64,000 bases of DNA from Kribbella sp. NBC_01245. GTDB lineage: Bacteria > Actinomycetota > Actinomycetes > Propionibacteriales > Kribbellaceae. Positions 43,745 through 52,499 of the stretch are shown here, in pieces. The position numbers were made by a program, and so were the translations under genes. How positions within the stretch are numbered: position 1 is the first letter of the stretch; each line of letters starts with the position of its first letter. The stretch covers positions 4,154,001-4,218,000 of the forward strand of contig NZ_CP108487.1 in the NCBI RefSeq assembly GCF_036226525.1, in the 5' to 3' direction. Below the pieces are notes generated by a model. That model ran no database searches, had not been told where the DNA came from, and worked only from the letters and a program-made list of their open reading frames with translations.

Positions 43745-44284
43745 TTGACCGAGGACCTTGAGGAGCTGGCGGCGGCTGCCGCGGCCGGTGACAAGACCGC
43801 GCTGGCGGAGCTACTGCAGCGCGTCCGGCCGCAGGTGCAGCGGCGGGTGGCGAAGTTCCTGCCGTGCCGCGAGGACGCCGAAGAAGCCGCACAGGACACG
43901 CTGATGGCGGTCGCGACGAAGATCCACACGTTCAAGGGCACCGGCTCGTTCGCCGGCTGGCTGACCATCGTGGCGACCAACTGCGCCCGGCAGACGTATC
44001 GCTCGCTGAAGCGCCGGTCGGTCGAGCGCTCGGCCGAGGTGCTGCCGGAGGCGATCGATCCGCGGACGACCTCGGTGATCGCGGGTTCCCGGCTGGATCT
44101 GCTGGAGGCGCTGGACTCGCTGGAGGCCGACCACCCGCAGCTGGTGCAGCCGCTGGTGCTGCGCGATCTCGGGGCACTGACGTATGCCGAGATCGCCGAG
44201 GAGTTGCAGGTCCCGCTCGGCACGGTCAAGGCCCGGATCCACCAGGCCCGGAAGCAGGTCGCGGAGCGGCTCACCGTCCGCTGA
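43745..44284 (+). CDS. ECF-type RNA polymerase sigma factor
   Basis: 179 residues from the TTG at 43745; a GTG at 43691 is an alternative. Region 2 reads EDAEEAAQDTLMAVATKIHTFKGTGSFAGWL and region 4 LTYAEIAEELQVPLGTVKARIHQARKQ, the core of an ECF sigma factor. No anti-sigma gene with a ZAS motif is adjacent. Instead the next gene encodes a helical protein and the divergent gene a membrane kinase, so control by phosphorylation, as in some kinase-linked ECF groups, is conceivable. The long Ala/Glu start is typical. Confidence 0.85.
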   Translation: MTEDLEELAAAAAAGDKTALAELLQRVRPQVQRRVAKFLPCREDAEEAAQDTLMAVATKIHTFKGTGSFAGWLTIVATNCARQTYRSLKRRSVERSAEVLPEAIDPRTTSVIAGSRLDLLEALDSLEADHPQLVQPLVLRDLGALTYAEIAEELQVPLGTVKARIHQARKQVAERLTVR

Positions 44285-44369
44285 GCAAGTCGTACGGCGC
44301 TGAGCGCGTCGTACTCCGTGAGCTCGTGCGTCGTACTGCGTGAGCTCGCGGTGCCCTAGGGTGACGAGC

Positions 44370-44948
44370 GTGACTGAGCTGCCGACGACCGAAGAGGGCT
44401 GGCACGAGTACCGCAGCCGCCTGGTGCGCGCGGGCCGGGATGCGCAGGAGCGGATGAACCACGCGCCCACGCTGCCCGAGCGCGAGCAGGCGCGGCAGGA
44501 GTGGGAGCGGATCGCCGACCAGACCGAGGTGTCCGAGCGTGCGTACGACGCCTTCCTGCGGGACAAGGCCCGGACCGAGGTCGCCCAGGACGCCGACGAA
44601 CTCGGCAACCAGCTCTGGAACACGTGGGTCCGGCCGCGGAGTGATGCCGCCGCCAGCCAGGTGCTCACCAGGGTCGCCGTGTCGGATCAGGACGACGCCG
44701 GCCGCCCGGCAGGCCTCGACGAGGAGGGTCTGCGCCTGCAGCGGCTGGCCGCCACCCTCGTGGCCGAGCCCGAGACGGCCGCGCGAGTGCCACGCGAGGT
44801 GGTCGAGGCGATCACCGCGGCGTTGCGCGAGTTCGCCGGCCGGCTGATGCTCGCCCGCAGCAAGGGCGAGTTGGCCGAGGGCGACGAGTACGTGCGCGCC
44901 GTACTGCTGATGGTCGCGGACCTCGAAAGCAGGAGGTTCAATGCCTGA
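44370..44948 (+). CDS. Helical hypothetical protein in sigma/glycosyltransferase module
   Basis: 192 residues from the GTG at 44370; upstream GTG and ATG alternatives exist at 44361 and 44340. Almost wholly helical, rich in Arg, Glu and Ala (EYRSRLVRAGRDAQERM, REQARQEWERIAD, EFAGRLMLARSKGELAEGDE), without membrane segment or recognised domain. It overlaps the glycosyltransferase start by 8 bp, so the two are coupled. It lies 85 bp after the sigma gene. A partner or regulator of the glycosyltransferase is the most that can be inferred. Confidence 0.65.
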   Translation: MTELPTTEEGWHEYRSRLVRAGRDAQERMNHAPTLPEREQARQEWERIADQTEVSERAYDAFLRDKARTEVAQDADELGNQLWNTWVRPRSDAAASQVLTRVAVSDQDDAGRPAGLDEEGLRLQRLAATLVAEPETAARVPREVVEAITAALREFAGRLMLARSKGELAEGDEYVRAVLLMVADLESRRFNA

Positions 44949-46284
44949 GCAGCGCAGGTTGCGCGTCCTCACCGTGGGCACGGGCTGGGACTCGAGCGCC
45001 GGCGGTATCGCCACGGTGAACCGCGAGCTGTCGATCGGGCTGGCCCAGGCCGGGCACGACGTCACCGCCTGGATCCCCGAGCCGATCGAGGACCGGCACC
45101 CGGACGTCGACATCCGCTGGCCGACGAATCCGCCCGTGAAGGTCGAACCGGGCGATAGCAGCGGCGCGAAACTGGCCAAGCACCGGCAGATGCTGCTCAG
45201 TGGCGAGGGTCTGCCCGAGCACGTCGACATCATCGTCGGACACGCCAAGTTCACCGGCGATCTGGCCCAGCAGCTCCGGGAGCAGTACTACCCGACCGCC
45301 AAGGTCGTCGACATGGTGCACAGCTCGACCGAGGAAGGCGATCGTTCCCGCAACGGTGACGGTATCGGCGCGGACCAGAAGGCCGCCGCCCAGCTCGAGC
45401 GGATGAAAGGTGCCGACCTGGTCGTCGGTGTCGGCCCGATCATCACCGAGGAGGCCGAGCGCTCGGCCCAGCGCGACCGGGTCCAGCTGAACGTGCACGA
45501 GATGATTCCGGGCATCACGGCGCAGGAGCCGCCGATGTACCGGGACAGCCAGTACCGCTACGAGATCCTGATGATGGGCCGGATGGACGACCCGCTGAAG
45601 GGTGCGCCCGAGGCCGTCAAGATGGTCAAGGAATTGCGCGACCGCGGCGTGCCCGCTCACCTGGTGATTCGTGGCGTGCCCGCGGACAAGCTCCAGGAGC
45701 AGCAGGTACAGGTCAACGAGGAGAGCGACAACTCGGTCCGGCTCCGGCCGTACTCGGTCGATCCGGCCGATCTGCAGCGCGACCTGAACGGCGCGGACCT
45801 AGTGCTGATGCCGTCGCATACCGAGGGATTCGGCCTGGTCGCGTCCGAGGCGGCCGGCGCGGGTGTGCCGGTGCTGATGAGCCAGAACACGACCGGAATG
45901 GGCATGTTCCTGAACGACGCCAGCCGGGTGCCGCCCGAGCTCGGCAAGGACTCGACCATCACCCAGGGGCCACGCAATACGCAGGCCTGGGCTGATCGCA
46001 TCCAGGGCGTGCTGCAGAACCTGCCCGCCGAGCGCGAGCGTGCGCTTGGGCTGCGCGAGCACCTCACGAACAACTACAGCTGGAAGGCCGCCGGCGAGAA
46101 CATGGTCGCGGCCGTCGAGAAGCTCAACACCCTGCCGAAGACGCAGGAGCAGGCGACGCTGCAGATGGCCACAGCCGGTCTCGCCGCGCCTGGCTCTGAC
46201 AAGTCTCTGGGCAAGGGGGCTACTACCACTTCGGTGAGTCAGCTCAGCGAGCGCAACAGCACTAAGCAGGGCCCGGAGCGCTGA
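44941..46284 (+). CDS. GT4-family glycosyltransferase
   Basis: 447 residues with a two-Rossmann GT-B fold. The N-terminus LTVGTGWDSSAGGIATVNRE holds the acceptor-side glycine loop; the donor side shows MMGRMDDPLKGAPEAV and MPSHTEGFGLVASEAAGAGVPV, containing the E-x7-E signature of GT4 retaining enzymes. A 60-residue Gln/Ser/Thr-rich tail follows and is probably disordered. The DSSAGGIATVNRE type of N-terminus is also seen in GT4 domains of large actinobacterial NTPase conflict proteins. Sugar donor and acceptor are unknown, and no polysaccharide genes are nearby. Confidence 0.85.
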   Translation: MPEQRRLRVLTVGTGWDSSAGGIATVNRELSIGLAQAGHDVTAWIPEPIEDRHPDVDIRWPTNPPVKVEPGDSSGAKLAKHRQMLLSGEGLPEHVDIIVGHAKFTGDLAQQLREQYYPTAKVVDMVHSSTEEGDRSRNGDGIGADQKAAAQLERMKGADLVVGVGPIITEEAERSAQRDRVQLNVHEMIPGITAQEPPMYRDSQYRYEILMMGRMDDPLKGAPEAVKMVKELRDRGVPAHLVIRGVPADKLQEQQVQVNEESDNSVRLRPYSVDPADLQRDLNGADLVLMPSHTEGFGLVASEAAGAGVPVLMSQNTTGMGMFLNDASRVPPELGKDSTITQGPRNTQAWADRIQGVLQNLPAERERALGLREHLTNNYSWKAAGENMVAAVEKLNTLPKTQEQATLQMATAGLAAPGSDKSLGKGATTTSVSQLSERNSTKQGPER

Positions 46285-46297
46285 CCCGGACCCTGCT
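46265..46297. terminator. Hairpin overlapping the glycosyltransferase stop
   Basis: AGCAGGGCCCGG pairs with CCGGACCCTGCT (one mismatch) around a 9-nt loop containing the TGA, followed by TTTC. It separates the convergent glycosyltransferase and S37 peptidase genes. Confidence 0.75.
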
Positions 46298-46305
46298 TTC
46301 AGGGG

Positions 46306-47733
46306 TTAACGCATGTGCTTGTGCTGGGCGCCCGGGTCTACGGCCTGGGCAGTCCGCTGCGTGGCTACAACCGTCTCAGGCACGCCCATCCAGTTCTGCA
46401 GGATGTGCGTAGCCTCGGTGCGCTGCGCCGCCGGTAGCCGGCTGATGTTGGATCCGTGGTTACCGTCCGGCACGGTGAACCAGTGCGAGTCACGAGTGCC
46501 TCTACCCGGCTCGAACTTCTCTGCGCTCCACGGGTCGTTCTCGCCGTAGACGAAGAGCATGCGCTGTCCCTTGGCCGACAACCAGTTCTGCACGTCCAGC
46601 ATCGCCAGCGGGTCGTGCCGCGGCTCAATCGCGTCCGGTACGGCGGCAGGCGCGTCCCCGGCCTCCTTGTAGCGCAGTAGCCCCTGCAGCCAAGTAGTGC
46701 GGCTCGCGACGTCCGGCCAGTTCAGCTGATGCGTGGCCTGGAAGAAGTACGGCAGGAAGCCCTTGGTGCCCTCGTCCGAGTAGAAGCTCCACCCGGCGAC
46801 GTTGTCGAAGAAGTCGAACAGCTCCTGGTCCGTCGCGTCGGCAGACCCCGGCACACTCGGGCACGCGGCCTGGTTCGAGTACTGCCAGAAGGCGAACGGC
46901 GTATCCAGTACTGCCGCCTCGAACGACCTGTCGGTGCTACCGAACGTGTCCTCGTACGTAAGCCCGTTCGCCTTCGCATACGCGTCGAGCTTCGCCACCA
47001 TCGCCGTACGGCGTAGTAGCGCGTTGCGCTGGGCGTTGCGGAGTGCCTGGTTGCACGCCGGGTCAGTACCGGCTTCCTGGATGAACCCGACGTAGATGTC
47101 CTTCTTGTTGAACACGTCATGCGGTGCGACGTACGCGACGGTGGCGTCCACGTCGTTCGGGTAGAACCGGCGGTGGTAGACGGACGTCATACCGCCCTTG
47201 CTCGCGCCGGTGTTGACCCACTTGGCGCCGTACAGCGCCTGCTTGAAGGCCTGCGCGATCCGGTGCTGGTCGGTCGCGGCCTGCCAGATCGTGAGCTTCG
47301 ACCAGTCCTTGCTGGCCGGCGTCGAGGCGTTGAAGAAGCGCTGTTCGACGTTCAGCTGGTTGGCGTCGAGGAGCCGGGTGGGCTCGCTGGTGAACGCACC
47401 ACCGACGCCGCCGTACCCGGTGGTGTGCAGCACGGTCGGCCGGTCGAACGCGCGATGCCAGAGCGTGACGCGCTGCTCGAACTTCTCTCCGTTCGGCTGG
47501 CGGTGGTCCGCGGGCTGGGTGTACTGCAAGACGAAGAACGGCTTGCCGCTGACCACCGTGCTGCTCTGGATCCGCAGGCCGGGGATCGTCGCGAGCTTCG
47601 CCCGGACCTCCTCGATCGGATCCGCAACAGTGGTCGTCTCTTGAGCCGGTACGGCGTTGGCAGCTGTCGGCGCGAGCGGAATCGCGAGTAATAGGGCGGC
47701 TATAACCAGGGCGGTGGTACGCGGCGGGCGCAT
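46306..47733 (-). CDS. Secreted S37-family tripeptidyl aminopeptidase
   Basis: 475 residues with a signal peptide (TTALVIAALLLAIPLAPTAANA). The alpha/beta-hydrolase core has the nucleophile motif GASKGG (Ser178), a likely acid in YGENDPWSAEKF and the His in VPDGNHGSN. This matches peptidase family S37 (PF05576), whose type member is the prolyl tripeptidyl aminopeptidase of Streptomyces mobaraensis, which frees tripeptides from secreted substrates. It would process peptides or propeptides outside the cell. It is a single gene; a long palindromic repeat element lies upstream. Confidence 0.88.
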   Translation of the reverse strand: MRPPRTTALVIAALLLAIPLAPTAANAVPAQETTTVADPIEEVRAKLATIPGLRIQSSTVVSGKPFFVLQYTQPADHRQPNGEKFEQRVTLWHRAFDRPTVLHTTGYGGVGGAFTSEPTRLLDANQLNVEQRFFNASTPASKDWSKLTIWQAATDQHRIAQAFKQALYGAKWVNTGASKGGMTSVYHRRFYPNDVDATVAYVAPHDVFNKKDIYVGFIQEAGTDPACNQALRNAQRNALLRRTAMVAKLDAYAKANGLTYEDTFGSTDRSFEAAVLDTPFAFWQYSNQAACPSVPGSADATDQELFDFFDNVAGWSFYSDEGTKGFLPYFFQATHQLNWPDVASRTTWLQGLLRYKEAGDAPAAVPDAIEPRHDPLAMLDVQNWLSAKGQRMLFVYGENDPWSAEKFEPGRGTRDSHWFTVPDGNHGSNISRLPAAQRTEATHILQNWMGVPETVVATQRTAQAVDPGAQHKHMR

Positions 47734-47927
47734 GCGTCTCCTCGTGCGTGGGCGGTTCCCGGACCGGCCTCACGCCTTTGGTCCGAGAACCCTGACCCTA
47801 AGCAGGTCGAACGCCACCAGGGAAGACGTCCAGCCGCAAACAAGGGCTAACCGCCACACCCTTCCCCCTGCCGCGAGTGTCACATCTGGTCCGGCGGCAG
47901 TCCGGCAGACATCGCCCTGACGAAATG

Positions 47928-48151
47928 CCGTTCATCGGGCCCTCGTGACCAGGTGTGTCGAGCATCATCGGTCCCTTGTGACCACGCGCGCTCTCGCCCT
48001 ACCCCTTGCATTCATTCGTCGGAATCCGCCCTCTCAGCCACAGCGGACAGGCGCAGGTCGGCGGACGGAAGAGGGCGGATTCCGACGAATGAATGCAAAG
48101 TCCGTGGGCAATGATCCGCGACGCGCCTGGTCACAAGGGCCCGATGAACGG
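47928..48151. repeat. Palindromic element family, copy 2 (nested, 224 bp)
   Basis: Inner arms 48006-48034 and 48070-48098 are a perfect 29-bp inverted repeat (arm begins TTGCATTCATTCGTCGG). Outer arms 47928-47960 and 48119-48151 are a 33-bp inverted repeat with three mismatches (arm begins CCGTTCATCGGGCCCT). A second TCATCGG-CCCTTGTGACC word lies at 47964-47984. The loop matches those of copies 1 and 3. The rest of 47734-47927 shows nothing recognisable. Confidence 0.85.
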
Positions 48152-48161
48152 AAGGAAGTTG

Positions 48162-49439
48162 CTAGGGGCGAGGGCCGAGGGGGTCTTCGGGGGGTGGGGT
48201 GGGGAGGCGGCGGTCGGCGTTGGTTAGGGAGCGCTCGGGGAGCCAGAGGACGAAGGTGCTGCCTACGCCGAGTTCGGAGTGCAGGGCCACGGAACCACCG
48301 TGGCTTTCGACGATCTGGCGGACGATGGCGAGGCCGAGGCCCGCGCGGCGCTCGCCGGTGGAGGCGCCGGTCGACGCTCGCGGCGGGACTGTTGCCGGGT
48401 CTTGGCGTTGGCCCGAGCGGAAGAAGCGGTCGAAGACCCGGTCGGCGTCGTCTTCGGCGATCCCTGGACCTTCGTCGCGAACGGCGATCCAGGCCCATCC
48501 GCCGCGTGACCCGACGGCCAGGACGAGGTCGCTGCCACCGCGTGCGAGGCGTACGGCGTTCGAGAGCAGGTTGTCGACCGCCCGGCGCAGGGCTTGCGCA
48601 TCACCCGCCGCGGTCGGCCCGGGCGCGAGGCGTCGTACGAGCTGGAGCTCTCGGTCCTCGGCGATGAGCGTGTATTCCTCGGCGGCCTCGCTCGCGATGG
48701 CGGCGAGGTCGACGTCGGCGTCCACGAACGCGGGCGAACTGCGGCGCGCGGAGGCCAGCAGGTCCTCCACCAGCCGGGTCATCCGCTGAATGGCCCGGCC
48801 GACGATCGCCGTGGCCTGGGCCCGATCGGCCGGGGGCGTGTCGTCGTGGGCGAGGACGGCGTCGACGTTCGCCTGGATCACGGCGAGCGGGTTACGCAGT
48901 TCGTGCGAGGCGTCGTCGACGAGCTGGCGCTGGGCGACGAACGCCTCCTCCAACCGGTCAAGCATGCCGTCAACGGTGTCACCCAGGGTGCGCAGCTCGT
49001 CCGGCGGCCCGCCGAGGGCTATCCGTCGGGACAGGTCGGTCGCGGTGATCTCCTGCGCGGTCGCGGTGATCTGTCGGACCGGCCGCAGCGCCCGACCGGA
49101 CAACCACCAGCCGGTGCCGAGACTGACCAGGAACAGTACGCCGATGGCGATCGCCGAGTAGTCGCGCAGATTCTGCAGCGTCTGGAACTGCACCGCGCCC
49201 TCGATCGCCGAGAGCTCCGCCGCCTCGATCGTCTGGCCGGGCTTGACGTGCAACTCGCCGTCCTGGCCGCGATACATCTTCTTCACCGTAAAGGTGTTCA
49301 GCTCGCGCGCATCCGTCATCGAGGACAGCGCGAAGTACACGCCGCCCAGCATCAGCGCCGACAACCCGATCAGGACGGCCGAGTACGTCACGGTCAGGCG
49401 GAAGCGAACCGTCCGCATCCAACCGGGCAGCCGGTTCAT
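48162..49439 (-). CDS. Sensor histidine kinase
   Basis: 425 residues: a membrane helix (about 14-37), a short external region (38-92), a second helix (about 95-113), HAMP (about 114-166), and a dimerisation domain with the phosphoacceptor His179 in DDASHELRNPLAVI. The ATPase domain has NLLSNAV (N box), VRDEGPGIAEDD (G1), FDRFFRSG and RRAGLGLAIVRQIVESHGG (G2). The C-terminus is Pro-rich. It overlaps the response-regulator gene by 4 bp. The ligand is unknown; the genes divergently placed beyond the regulator (MoxR operon) are candidate targets. Confidence 0.93.
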   Translation of the reverse strand: MNRLPGWMRTVRFRLTVTYSAVLIGLSALMLGGVYFALSSMTDARELNTFTVKKMYRGQDGELHVKPGQTIEAAELSAIEGAVQFQTLQNLRDYSAIAIGVLFLVSLGTGWWLSGRALRPVRQITATAQEITATDLSRRIALGGPPDELRTLGDTVDGMLDRLEEAFVAQRQLVDDASHELRNPLAVIQANVDAVLAHDDTPPADRAQATAIVGRAIQRMTRLVEDLLASARRSSPAFVDADVDLAAIASEAAEEYTLIAEDRELQLVRRLAPGPTAAGDAQALRRAVDNLLSNAVRLARGGSDLVLAVGSRGGWAWIAVRDEGPGIAEDDADRVFDRFFRSGQRQDPATVPPRASTGASTGERRAGLGLAIVRQIVESHGGSVALHSELGVGSTFVLWLPERSLTNADRRLPTPPPEDPLGPRP

Positions 49440-50128
49440 GTCTCACCTCTTAACCGGTAGCCGCGGCCGATCACCGTTTCCAGCAAGGGATCCTCGCCAT
49501 CGAGCGTGAGTTTGCGCCGCAGCGTGCCGACCGTCACCCGCACGCTCTGGGTGAACGGATCGGCGTTCTCATCCCAGACGTGTTCGAGCAGTTCCTCGGC
49601 CGAGACGACGTGCCCGGGCCGGGACATCAGATAGCGCAGTACGCCGAACTCCTTCAGCGTGAGCGACAACTCGCGCCCGGCGCGGGTGGCGAGGTGGCGG
49701 GCGCTGTCGAGCGCGAGATCGCCGACCTCCAGCAGGGCCGATCCGTTGGTGACGTCGCGGCGCAGCAGGGCCCGGATCCGCGCGAGCAACTCGACCAGCG
49801 CGAACGGCTTCGTCAGGTAGTCGTCGGCGCCCTCGTCCAGCCCGGCGACGCGATCGGCCAGACTCGCGCGAGCCGTCAGCATCAGCACCCGCAGGTCCCG
49901 GCCGGACGCCACCTCGATCTCGCCCCGGCGGACCGCCCGGCAGATGTCGAGCCCGGTGGTATCGGGCAGCGTGATGTCGAGTATCGCCAGGTCGTACGCC
50001 GTACTGGCGAGCTTTTCCATCGCCTCCTGGCCCGTCCCGGCCGCGTCGACGGCATAACCGGCCCGGCCCAGTCCCGAGCGCAACGCGCTGACCAGGCCTT
50101 CCTCGTCCTCCACCACCAGTAATCGCAC
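49436..50128 (-). CDS. OmpR-family response regulator
   Basis: 230 residues from the GTG at 50128. The receiver domain has the acidic pair in VVEDEEG, the phosphoacceptor Asp51 in LAILDITLPDTTG, a Thr in MLTARAS and the Lys in YLTKPF. The C-terminal winged helix reads LSLTLKEFGVLRYLMSRPGHVVSAEELLEHVWDE and ends RRKLTLDGEDPLLETVIGRGYRL. It is coupled to its kinase by a 4-bp overlap. The upstream region, shared with the divergent MoxR operon, contains spaced TAACGCC words that may be its own binding site. Confidence 0.93.
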   Translation of the reverse strand: MRLLVVEDEEGLVSALRSGLGRAGYAVDAAGTGQEAMEKLASTAYDLAILDITLPDTTGLDICRAVRRGEIEVASGRDLRVLMLTARASLADRVAGLDEGADDYLTKPFALVELLARIRALLRRDVTNGSALLEVGDLALDSARHLATRAGRELSLTLKEFGVLRYLMSRPGHVVSAEELLEHVWDENADPFTQSVRVTVGTLRRKLTLDGEDPLLETVIGRGYRLRGET

Positions 50129-50154
50129 GAGACCAAAGTAGCTGGGCCTCCCCG

Positions 50155-50180
50155 TAACGCCCTTAACGCCTTTCGTTGCC
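50155..50180. promoter_or_regulatory. Candidate response-regulator direct repeats
   Basis: TAACGCC at 50155 and again at 50164, followed by CGTTGCC at 50174, gives spaced 7-mers between the response-regulator gene and the MoxR operon. OmpR-family proteins bind such direct repeats, though the 9- to 10-bp spacing is a little short. Confidence 0.35.
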
Positions 50181-50263
50181 TTTTCGGTTCGCTTTCCGGT
50201 CGTTTTCGCGAGCTCTTGATGATGTGGAGCCCGTCGAGTCCACAACCGAAGGAGCTAGTCCAG

Positions 50264-50515
50264 ATGAGGAAGTTCAGTACCAGCAAGCGACTCCTGGTCG
50301 GCGGTATCGCCACGGCGGCGGTCGGCCTCGGCATCGGCGGGGTCGCGTATGCGGCTGGTGACAACAACCCGACGCCTGGCCAGGAGCAGGGTTACGTGAC
50401 GATCGAGGAGAACCCGACCGCGGACACCACCCCGTCGCCGGGCGCTGACCGCGATTGCCCGGAGAAGGGCGCGCAGGGCTCTGAGAACAACGGCACTGCT
50501 GAGGGACAGGCGTGA
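50264..50515 (+). CDS. Small secreted protein heading the MoxR operon
   Basis: 83 residues from the ATG at 50264, with AAGGAG about 10 bp upstream. A signal peptide (KRLLVGGIATAAVGLGIGGVAYAA) is followed by a short acidic, Gly/Pro/Asn-rich mature peptide of about 55 residues (PTPGQEQGYVTIEENPTAD) with one cysteine and no known domain. Its stop overlaps the MoxR start by 4 bp, which ties its expression to the operon. It is divergent from the two-component system. It could be a substrate or reporter of the envelope complex made by the following genes; that is speculation. Confidence 0.7.
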   Translation: MRKFSTSKRLLVGGIATAAVGLGIGGVAYAAGDNNPTPGQEQGYVTIEENPTADTTPSPGADRDCPEKGAQGSENNGTAEGQA

Positions 50516-51555
50516 CCATTCACGCCGGCGGCTCCGCATCGGCACACGCCGGTGCGGAGGGCCGCCTCCCCGAGACCGCCGTGCTGGAGCGGGCGCTGTT
50601 CGAGGTGAAGCGGGTCGTCGTCGGCCAGGATCACCTGGTCGAGCGGATGCTGGTCGGCCTGCTGGCCCGCGGTCATTGCCTGCTCGAAGGCGTGCCAGGT
50701 GTCGCGAAGACCCTGGCCGTCCGCACTCTCGCCGAGGTGATCGGTGGCCGGTTCGCCCGGTTGCAGTTCACCCCCGACCTGGTGCCCGGCGACATCATGG
50801 GCACCCGGATCTGGCGGCCGTCCGCGGAGGGCTTCGACACCGAACTCGGCCCGATCTTCGCCAACCTCGTACTGGCCGACGAGATCAACCGTGCCCCGGC
50901 CAAGGTCCAGTCGGCACTACTGGAAGCCATGGCCGAGAACCAGGTCAGTATCGGCGGCAAGAGCTACCCGTTGCCAGAGCCGTTCCTGGTGCTCGCTACG
51001 CAGAACCCGATCGAGTCCGAGGGCGTGTACGCACTACCAGAGGCGCAGCGGGACAGGTTCCTCCTGAAGATCACTGTGGGCTATCCCGCGCCTATGGAGG
51101 AACTGACCATCCTGCAGCGGATGAGCGCCCACCGGCCGCACGCGAGCGCCGTACTGACTCCTGAGCTGGTGTCGGAACTACAGGCCGCTACGGAAGAGGT
51201 CTTCGTCCACAACGCCGTCGCCGAGTACGTCGTACGTCTAGTGCACGCAACCCGCGAGCCTTCGGCGTACGGGATCAACGACCTCGACGGCGTACTGGAG
51301 TTCGGCGCGAGCCCGCGGGCCACGCTCGGCCTGGTCGCGGCGGGACGAGCGCTCGCCTTGCTGCGCGGACGGGATTACGTGCTGCCCGCGGACGTGTACG
51401 ACGTGGCGCAGGACGTGATGGCGCATCGACTGGTGCTGACGTTCGACGCGTTGGCCGACGGGCTCGACCCGCGTTCTGTCGTCGCCCGCGTGCTGGCCTC
51501 GGTGGAGCAGCCGCACGTCGTACCGGCTGACGAAACGAGGGGGTCGGCGGCGTGA
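50512..51555 (+). CDS. MoxR-family AAA+ ATPase
   Basis: 347 residues. Walker A GVPGVAKT at 60-67, Walker B LVLADEINRAPAKVQSALLEAM, sensor 1 LATQNPIESEGVY, arginine-finger region ALPEAQRDRF, and a C-terminal lid (GASPRATLGLVAAGRALALLRGRDYV). MoxR ATPases act as chaperones that mature or insert metal into protein complexes together with vWA proteins. Both usual partners, a DUF58 protein and a vWA membrane protein, follow directly, each with a 4-bp overlap. Confidence 0.95.
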   Translation: MTIHAGGSASAHAGAEGRLPETAVLERALFEVKRVVVGQDHLVERMLVGLLARGHCLLEGVPGVAKTLAVRTLAEVIGGRFARLQFTPDLVPGDIMGTRIWRPSAEGFDTELGPIFANLVLADEINRAPAKVQSALLEAMAENQVSIGGKSYPLPEPFLVLATQNPIESEGVYALPEAQRDRFLLKITVGYPAPMEELTILQRMSAHRPHASAVLTPELVSELQAATEEVFVHNAVAEYVVRLVHATREPSAYGINDLDGVLEFGASPRATLGLVAAGRALALLRGRDYVLPADVYDVAQDVMAHRLVLTFDALADGLDPRSVVARVLASVEQPHVVPADETRGSAA

Positions 51556-52499
51556 GCACCTCCGACGATCTCCTGGCCGGGCGGGAAAGGGCGTTAAGGA
51601 CGCTGGAGTTGTCCGTGAAGAAGCGCCTGGAAGGGTTTCTTCACGGCGATATCACCGGGCTCCGGTCAGGCCCGGGCAGCGAACCGAACGAGGCACGCCC
51701 CTACCAGCCCGGCCAGGACGACGTACGGCGGATGGACTGGAACGTGACGGCCCGATCGCTGGAGGCCCACGTCCGGGCGCCACTCGCCGAGCGCGAGCTG
51801 GAGACCTGGGCGCTGGTGGACGCGTCCGCCAGCATGGACTTCGGTACGGCGCTCGCGGAGAAACGGGATCTGGCCGTCGCGGTCGTCGGCGCGATCGGGC
51901 TGCTCGCGGACCGGCCGGGTAACCGCCTCGGCGCGCGCGTGGCCTTCGGTGACCAGCTGACCCGGATCCCGGCGGTCGGCGGCGCGGCGGCACTCCGTCG
52001 TACCTTCCGCACACTGTTGTCGCTACCGCGGCTGGAACCGGGGGCGCACCCCACTACGGATCTGGTCACGGCCATCCGGCGGCTCGACCGGGAACATCCC
52101 CGGCCCGGTCTGCGGGTGGTGGTGTCCGACTTCACCGAGGACTCGACCGCGTGGGCCAAACCGCTGCGACGGCTCGCCGTACGGCACGAGGTGATCGCGG
52201 TCGAGGTGATCGATCCGCGCGAGCTGGAACTGCCCGAGGTCGGTCTGCTCACGCTGGTCGATCCCGAAACCGGCCGGCGGCACGAGGTCCAGACCAGCCG
52301 GCGCCGGATCCGGGAGCGCTATGCCGTGGCCGCCGCCGAGCACCGGGAACGCACCGCCGCCGCCTTGCGCTCGGCCGGTGTGGCCCATCTGCAACTCCGG
52401 ACGGACCGCGACTGGGTCCGGGACGTCGCCTCGTTCGCGTCGGCCCGGCGTCGTGCCGCGGCCCGCCGGTCCCCACTGAACAGGGATGGCATCCGATGA
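51552..52499 (+). CDS. DUF58-domain protein
   Basis: 315 residues, soluble, no signal peptide. The DUF58 signature is present: GLRSGPGSEPNEARPYQPGQDDVRRMDWNVTAR, followed by a vWA-like strand with ETWALVDASASMDFG (DxSxS-like metal site) and VVVSDFTEDS. The family always accompanies MoxR ATPases and is thought to be their adaptor. It overlaps the ATPase gene upstream and the vWA gene downstream by 4 bp each. No catalytic function is known. Confidence 0.92.
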   Translation: MSTSDDLLAGRERALRTLELSVKKRLEGFLHGDITGLRSGPGSEPNEARPYQPGQDDVRRMDWNVTARSLEAHVRAPLAERELETWALVDASASMDFGTALAEKRDLAVAVVGAIGLLADRPGNRLGARVAFGDQLTRIPAVGGAAALRRTFRTLLSLPRLEPGAHPTTDLVTAIRRLDREHPRPGLRVVVSDFTEDSTAWAKPLRRLAVRHEVIAVEVIDPRELELPEVGLLTLVDPETGRRHEVQTSRRRIRERYAVAAAEHRERTAAALRSAGVAHLQLRTDRDWVRDVASFASARRRAAARRSPLNRDGIR

